The notes under the pieces were generated by a model. The model was not told the origin of the DNA. It did not search any database and saw nothing but the letters and a program-made list of their open reading frames with translations. A program made the position numbers and the translations under genes. Positions 57,691-64,000 of a stretch of DNA of 64,000 nt are shown in pieces (the stretch's first letter is position 1; every line of letters begins with the position of its first letter). Origin of the DNA: Codonopsis lanceolata. Lineage: Eukaryota; Streptophyta; Magnoliopsida; Asterales; Campanulaceae. The stretch spans positions 102,329,547 to 102,393,546 of the forward strand of contig CM028377.1 of NCBI GenBank assembly GCA_013146195.2, written 5' to 3'.

Positions 57691-57913
57691 AATTACTCGG
57701 TGAGTGTATTTTTTTAAATTTATTTTTGGCATTTTTGAATTTTTGAATTTATGATTATTTGAATTACATTAATTATTTTTTTATGTTGTGCAGACAATAT
57801 TTCCCCATTCATTTCACGTGGAAACAAATGTACCTTTGGCTTGCTCGTCCATGGACGCCTAGCCAGCACTCACAAACATTCCTTCACATTCCTCCTTTCT
57901 TATCTTCAATTTT

Positions 57914-58140
57914 TTACGTTCTTTTTTTCATAGCCAAAACCCACTCAATATCATAGTGTTTTTTTAAGACAGTTGAGCGGCTGTTGCAAAAGTACAAAAT
58001 CTTACGAAAATGAACCGGACCTATTTCGTTAAAACGAAGCTCATCAATGTCAGTTGGGATTAGTTCTTTATCTTCTTTTATCACCCCTATTCCATCCACC
58101 TCAACCTCAATCTCAACACCGGCATTTAGTCGAAGCCGGT
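57914..58140 (-). pseudogene. Array unit E, minus-strand VEVEVDG frame, truncated
   Basis: Open from the linker junction (near 58150) through DGIGVIKEDKELIPTDIDEL and GPVHFRKILYFCNSRSTVLK to MKKRT and stop. Its upstream part is replaced by the linker. All E-type units are cut at the same base, TCAATGTCCGAG. Confidence 0.55.
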
Positions 58141-58847
58141 CAATGTCCGAGTAACTTAGGCTTCGTTTGTTTCACGGAAAATTATTTATGGAAAATGTTT
58201 TCTCTATTTTATGGCGTATGGTAACATTAGGAAAATGTAGTTAACGTAAAAGATTTTCAAGTCAACAGAAAATCAAACCTTCTTTTCCGGAAAATGACTT
58301 ACATATTTATTTTCCGTCAGTCATTTTTCGAATGTTCGAGCACCCTCCACGCCCTTCCTCAATTACACATATTTAAATACACGCACAATATTAATATTTG
58401 AAAAATATTTTTATTTCAAAATTAATTTAATTTTAACTTAGTAAATTATGTAATAAAAAATTTATATTACATAAAAAATTTATTTATTTATATGTCTTAT
58501 ATTGATGGTAGCATATCTTTTTTTTTTTTCTCCAAAATCAAACCTGAGTGTACTTTCTGAAACCTGTCTCTATCACTAGCTAGACTCCTTTTATGAAATG
58601 CAACTGATGGCGAAAAATTTATGAACTACAGTAGTTAATAGTGTGGAGTCAAATCTATATACTTGACCGGATGTATATGAAATGCCCAAAGTAGTGCGGA
58701 TTCTGCATTGAGAATTTAAGTACTAGTTTGATAAATAATCATGATTGGATGAAAAACATGCTAAACCTGCCGCTTCTTTGGAACATTGCAAGCCGTGGGG
58801 CCCTTCTTATTTTACTTTTTATTAAACGAACATGAGTTAGCATTGCA

Positions 58848-61563
58848 GTATTGGTCAATTCACATCTTCCAAAAATGAATACGCTTTTGTATTTATAGCT
58901 TGTCTGTTTGTGGTTGTTGTGGCCTAGTTAATGTTCTGCACTCAGAAGCTTTTTAAATACATACTCCATAGAGGCCTAGCCAGCACTCACAAACATTCCT
59001 TCACATTCCTCCTTCTCTTTAATTTTTTTACGTTCTTTTCTTCATAGCCAAAACACACTCAATATCATGGGGTTATTTTAAACAGTTGAGCGACAGTTGC
59101 AAAAGCGCAAAATATTACGAAAACGTACCAGACCTAGTTCGTTACAATGAAGCTCATCAATGTCAGTGGGGATAAGTTATTTATCTTCTTTTTATCATCT
59201 CTATTCCATCCACCTAAACCTCAACCTCAACACCGGCATTTAATCGAAGTTGGTCAATATCCGATATAGAGCAAGGGAAGGTTTTATCTCGGTTGAGTTT
59301 ATCAAAGTGGCTTGGATCCCAAAAACAAAGAAAAAAAATATTACACGGTGAGTGTATTTTTTTTTATAGTTTTTTTTGGAATTTTTGGAATTTTTGAATT
59401 TATGTATATTTGAATTACTTTAATTATTTTTTTATGTTGGGCAGACAATATTTCCCCATTCATTTCACGTGGAAACAAATGTACCTTTGGGTTGCTCATC
59501 CATAGACGCCTAGCCACCTCTCACAAACAATTCTTCACATTCCTCCTTTCTTCCCTTTAATTTTTTTACGTTCTTTTATCTTTATAGCCAAAACCCACTA
59601 AATATTATGGGGTTTTTTTAAGACTGTCTAGCGACTGTTGCAAAAGTGCAAAATCTTACGAAAACGAACCGGACCTAGTTCGTTACAACGAAGCTCATCA
59701 ATGTCTGTAGGGATAAGTTCTTTATCTTCTTTTATCACTCCTATTCCATCCACCTCAACCTCAATCTCAACATCGGCATTTAGTCGAAGCCGGTCAATGT
59801 CCGATATAGAAAAAGGGAAGGTTTTATCCCTGTTGAGTTTATCAACGTAGGTTGGAGCCCAAAAACAAAGAAAAAAATATTACTCGGTGCGTATATATAT
59901 ATATATATTTTTTTTTTGAATATATGAATATTTGAATTACTTTAATTACTTTTTTATGTTGTGCAGAAAATATTTCCCTATTCATTTTACGTGGAAACAA
60001 ATGTACCTTTGACTTGCTCGTCCATAAACGCCTAGCCAGCACGCACATACATTCTTTCACATTCCTTCTTTCTTCTCTTAAATTTTTTTAGGTTCATTTC
60101 TTTATAGCCAAAACCCACTCAATATCATGGGTTTTTTAAAAAAACGTTGAGCGACTGTTGCAAACGTGCAAAATCTTATGAAAACGAATCGGGCCTAATT
60201 CGTTACAACGAAGCTCATCAATGTCAGTGGGGATAAGTTCTTTATCTTCTTTTATCACACCTATTCCATCAACCTCAACCTCAAACTCAACACCGACATT
60301 TAGTCGAAGCCGGTCAATGTCCGATATAGAGCAAGGGAATGTTTTATCCTGGTTGAGTTTAACAACGTGGCTTGGAGCCTAAAAACAAAGAAAAAAATAT
60401 ATAACTCGGTGAGTGTATTTATTTTTTTTTTTGAATTTTTGAATTTAGGAATTTTTGAATTTATGAATATTTGAATTACTTTAATTATTTTTTTATGTTG
60501 CAGACAATATTTCTCCATTCATTTCACGTGGAAACAAATGTACCTTTGACTTACTCGTCTATAGACGCCTAGCCAGAACTCACAAATATTCCTTTACATT
60601 CTTCCTTTCTTCTCTTCAATTTTTTATATTCTTTTCTTCATAGCCAAAACTCACTCAATATCATGGGGTTTTTTAAAGACAGTTGAGTGACTGTTGCAAA
60701 CGAGCAAAATCTTACGAAAACGAACCGGACCTAGTTCGTTACAACGAAGCTCATGAATGTCAGTTGGGAAAAGTTCTTTGTCTTCTTTTATTACCCATAT
60801 TCCATCCACCTCAACCTCAATTTCAACACCGGCATTTAGTCAAAGCCGGTCAATGTCCGAGTAACTTAGGCTTCGTTTGTTTCACGGAAAATTACTTATG
60901 GAAAATGTTTTCTCTATTTTATGGCGTATGGTAACATTAAGAAAATATAGTTAACGCAAAAGATTTTCAAGTCAACAGATAATCAAAACTTCTTTTTTTC
61001 GAAAAATGACTTACAGATTTATTTTCCGTAAGTCATTTTTCGAATGTTCGAGCACCCTCCACGCCCTTCCTCAATTACACATATTTAAATACACGCACAA
61101 TATTAATATTTGAAAAATATTTTTATTTCAAAATTAATTTAATTTTAACTTAGTAAATTATGTAATATAAAATTTATATTGTATAAAAAATCATTTATTT
61201 ATATGTCTTATATAGATGGTAGCATATCTTTTTTTTTCTCCAGAATCAAACCTGAGCGTACTTTTTGAAACCTGTAACTATCACAAGCTAGACTCCTTAT
61301 ATGAAATGCAACTGATGGCGAAAAATTTATGAACTACAATAGATCATAATGTGGGGCCAAATCTATATACTTGACCGGATGTATATGAAATGCCCAAAAT
61401 AGTACGGATTCTGCATTGAGAAATTTTAGTGAGAACTACTAGTTTGATAAATAATCATGATTTGATGAAAAACATGCTAAACCTGCCGCTTCTTTGGAAC
61501 ATTGCAAGCCGTGGGGCCCTACTTATTTTACTTTTTATTAAACAAACATGAGTAAGCATTGTA
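58848..61563. repeat. Higher-order array block 3 (units A, B, C, E, linker)
   Basis: Landmarks at 58969, 59503, 60025 and 60562, linker from about 60862. The D-type unit, recognisable by GACGCTTAGCC, CACATTGATC and AAGAATGTTGAG, is absent. Confidence 0.85.
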
Positions 61564-64000
61564 GTATTGGTCAATTCACATCTTCCAAAAATTAATACAC
61601 TTTTGTATTTATAGCTTGTCTATTTGTGGTTGTTGTGGCCCAGTTAATGTTCTGCACTCACAAGCTTTTTAAATACATACTCCATAGACGCCTAGCCAGC
61701 ACTCACAAACATTCCTTCACATTCCTCCTTTCTTCTCTTCAATTTTTTTACGTTATTTTCTTCATAGCCAAAACACATTCAATAACATGAGGTTTTTTAA
61801 GACAGTTGAGCGACAGTTGCAAAAGTGCAAAATCTTACGAAAACGAACCAGACCTAGTTCGTTACAACGAAGTTCATCAATGTCAGTGGGGATAAGTTAT
61901 TTATCTTCTTTTATCACCCCTATTCCATCCACCTCAACCTCAACCTCAACACCGGCATTTAATTGTAGCCAGTCAATGTCCGATATAGAGCAAGGGAAGG
62001 TTTTATCTCGGTTGAGTTTATCAACGTGGCTTGGAGCCCAAAAACAAAGAAAAAAAATTACTCAGTGAGTGTATTTTTTTTTTTAGTTATTTTTTTTTGG
62101 ACTTTTGGAATTTTGGAATTTATGTATATTTGAATTACTTTAATTATTTTTTTATGTTGTGCAGAAAATATTTCCCCATTCATTTCACGTGGAAACAAAT
62201 GTACCTTTGGTTTGCTCGTCCATAGACGCCTAGCCACCACTCACAAACAATCCTTCACATTCCTCCTTTCTTCTCTTCAATTTTTTTACGTTCTTTTATC
62301 TTTATAGCCAAAACCCAATAAATATTATGGGGTTTTTTTTAAGACTGTTGAGCGACTATTGCAAAAGTGCAAAATCTTACGAAAACGAACCGGGCCTATT
62401 CGTTACAACGATGCTCATCAATGTCAGTGGGGATAAGTTCTTTATCTTCTTTTATCACCCCTATTCCATCCACCTCAATCTCAACACCGGCATTTAGTCG
62501 AAGCCGGTCAATGTCCGATATAGAGCAAGGGAAGGTTTTATCCATGTTGAGTTTATCAACGTGTCTTGGAGCCCAAAAACAAAGAAAAAAAATATTACTC
62601 GTTGAGTATATATATATATTGGAATTTTGGAATTTTTAAATTTATGAATATTTGAATTACTTTAATTATTTTTTATATTGTACAGACAATATTTCCCTAT
62701 TCATTTTACGTGGAAACAAATGTACCATTGGCTTGCTCGTCCATAGACGCCTAGCCAGCACGCACAAACATTCCTTCACATTCCTCCTTTCTTCTCTTCA
62801 ATTTTTTTACATTCTCTTCTTCATAGCCAAAACCCACTCAATATCATGGGGTTTTTTTAAGACAGTTGAGCGACTGTTCCAAACGTGCAAAATCTTATGA
62901 AAACGAACCGGACCTAGTTCATTACAACAAAGCTCATCAATATCAATGGGGATAAGTTCTTTATCTTCTATTATCACCCCTATTCCATCCACCTCAACCT
63001 CAACCTCAACCTCAACCTCAACCTCAACCTCAACAACGGCATTTAGTCGAAGCCGGTCAATGTCCGATATAGAGCAATGGAATGTTTTATCCCGGTTGAG
63101 TTTAACAACATGGCTTGGAGCCCAAAAATAAAGAAAAAAATATTACTCGGTGAGTGTATTTTTTTTTTAGTTTTTTTTTTGAAATTTTGAATTTATATAT
63201 ATTTGAATTACTTTAATTATTTTTTTATGTTGTGCAGACAATATTTCCCCATTTCTTTGACGTGGAAACAAATGTACCTTTGGCTTGCTAGTCCATAGAC
63301 GCTTAGCCAACACTCACAAACATTCCTTCGCATTGATCCTTTCTTCTCTTCAATTTTTTTACGTTCTTTTCTTTATCGCCAAAACTCACTCAATATCATG
63401 AGGTTTTTTTTAAGAATGTTGAGCGACTGTTGCAAAAGTGCAAAATCTTACGAAAACGAACCAGACCTAGTTCCTTACAACGAAGCTCATCAATGTCAGT
63501 TGGGATACGTCTTTATCATCTTTTTTCACCCTATTCCGTCCACCTCAACCTCAACTTCAACACCGGCATTTAGTCGAAGCCGGTCAATGTCTGATATAGA
63601 GCAAGGGATGGTTTTATCCCGGTTGAGTTTATCAACGTGGCTTGGAGCCCAAAAAACAAAGAAAAAAAATTACTCGGTGAGTGTATTTTTTTAAATTTAT
63701 TTTTGGCATTTTTGAATTTTTGAATTTATGATTATTTGAATTACATTAATTATTTGTTTATGTTGTGCAGACAATATTTCCCCATTCATTTCACGTGGAA
63801 ACAAATGTACCTTTGGCTTGCTCGTCCATGGATGCCTAGCCAGCACTCACAAACATTCCTTCACATTCCTCCTTTCTTATCTTCAATTTTTTACGTTCTT
63901 TTTTTCATAGCCAAAACCCACTCAATATCATAGTGTTTTTTTTAAGACAGTTGAGCGACTGTTGCAAAAGTACAAAATCTTACGAAAATGAACCGGACCT
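61564..64000. repeat. Higher-order array block 4 (units A, B, C, D, E, runs off window)
   Basis: Landmarks at 61685, 62223, 62744, 63296 and 63829. The E unit is cut by the window end. The C unit has seven CTCAAC hexamers at 62993-63034 where other units have about three. Confidence 0.87.
62807..63130 (-). pseudogene. Array unit C of block 4, minus-strand VEVEVDG frame with expanded VE repeat
   Basis: Open over about 108 codons: APSHVVKLNRDKT, SISDIDRLRLN, then a VE run lengthened by hexamer expansion, DGIGVIIEDKELI, GPVRFHKILHVWNSRSTVLK and MKKRM before the stop. It is the longest continuous copy seen. Whether any array unit is transcribed cannot be told from sequence. Confidence 0.55.

Larger units (their letters stand above)
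55502..58847. repeat. Higher-order array block 2 (units A, B, C, D, E, linker)
   Basis: The complete five-unit form, landmarks at 55623, 56143, 56775, 57319 and 57852, linker from about 58150. The B-C spacer has a long (TA)n (56529-56590) followed by about eleven GAATTTTT repeats to 56690, which makes that unit about 90 bp longer than the rest. Confidence 0.88.

Noticed and set aside
52783..64000. Array considered as a CRISPR or phage-like repeat system
   Set aside because: Repeats are about 540 bp, without spacers of constant size, in a plant nuclear context.

Overview
The window is repeat-rich, AT-rich nuclear DNA from a flowering plant. It looks like a eudicot; the species cannot be read from the sequence. 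The evidence is single-exon DUF241 (BYPASS1-related) genes with plant TATA boxes, Ty1/copia and Ty3/gypsy retrotransposons, a TRIM family primed by initiator-methionine tRNA, Stowaway, Harbinger, hAT and Mutator-type miniature elements, and one 100-N assembly gap (2647-2746). No CRISPR, rRNA gene or bacterial-style operon is visible.

Genes. Four DUF241 paralogues lie on the + strand. Three are intact (6886-7788, 23952-24761, 47293-48180). One (44385-45288) is broken by a frameshift, a stop and a deletion. They share the N-terminal and C-terminal signatures and short promoter blocks, so they are a dispersed tandem family spread apart by transposon insertion. Everything else with coding character is transposon-derived or a pseudogene.

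Layout. 1-2646: an internally deleted copia element followed by a piece of a large LTR, ending at the gap. 2860-3175: copia gag remnant. 5.5-12.9 kb: gene 1 amid miniature elements, several with readable target-site duplications. 16.3-21.9 kb: a duplicated block carrying an unknown protein-coding remnant, plus two oppositely oriented TRIM elements whose target-site duplications are exchanged, which marks a 4-kb inversion. 23.9-24.8 kb: gene 2. 27.4-29.9 kb: second copy of the deleted copia element, carrying a Harbinger MITE whose empty site is visible in the first copy. 30.4-40.4 kb: LTR blocks and a decayed Sirevirus-like copia element on the minus strand (pol, then an envelope-like ORF, then PPT and LTR), joined to a gypsy gag/leader fragment. 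42.2-43.6 kb: a Pack-MULE with 9-bp target-site duplications that carries a cupin-gene fragment and a ribosomal-protein L26 pseudogene. 44.4-48.2 kb: pseudogene and gene 4. 49.0-49.6 kb: a very long TAA microsatellite. 49.6-64.0 kb: a higher-order tandem array of at least 18 gene-derived units of about 520-550 bp, arranged in blocks of four or five with linkers, interrupted near its left edge by a 2986-bp LTR insertion.

The most notable system is the array. Its unit encodes, on the minus strand, the same unknown protein segment that is found on the + strand at 19.5 and 20.9 kb, with many silent third-position differences. The opposite strand of the unit is also largely open and carries intron-like splice signals. 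This looks like gene-fragment satellite formation rather than an ordinary satellite. The TRIM-mediated inversion and the Pack-MULE are the best-supported structural findings.
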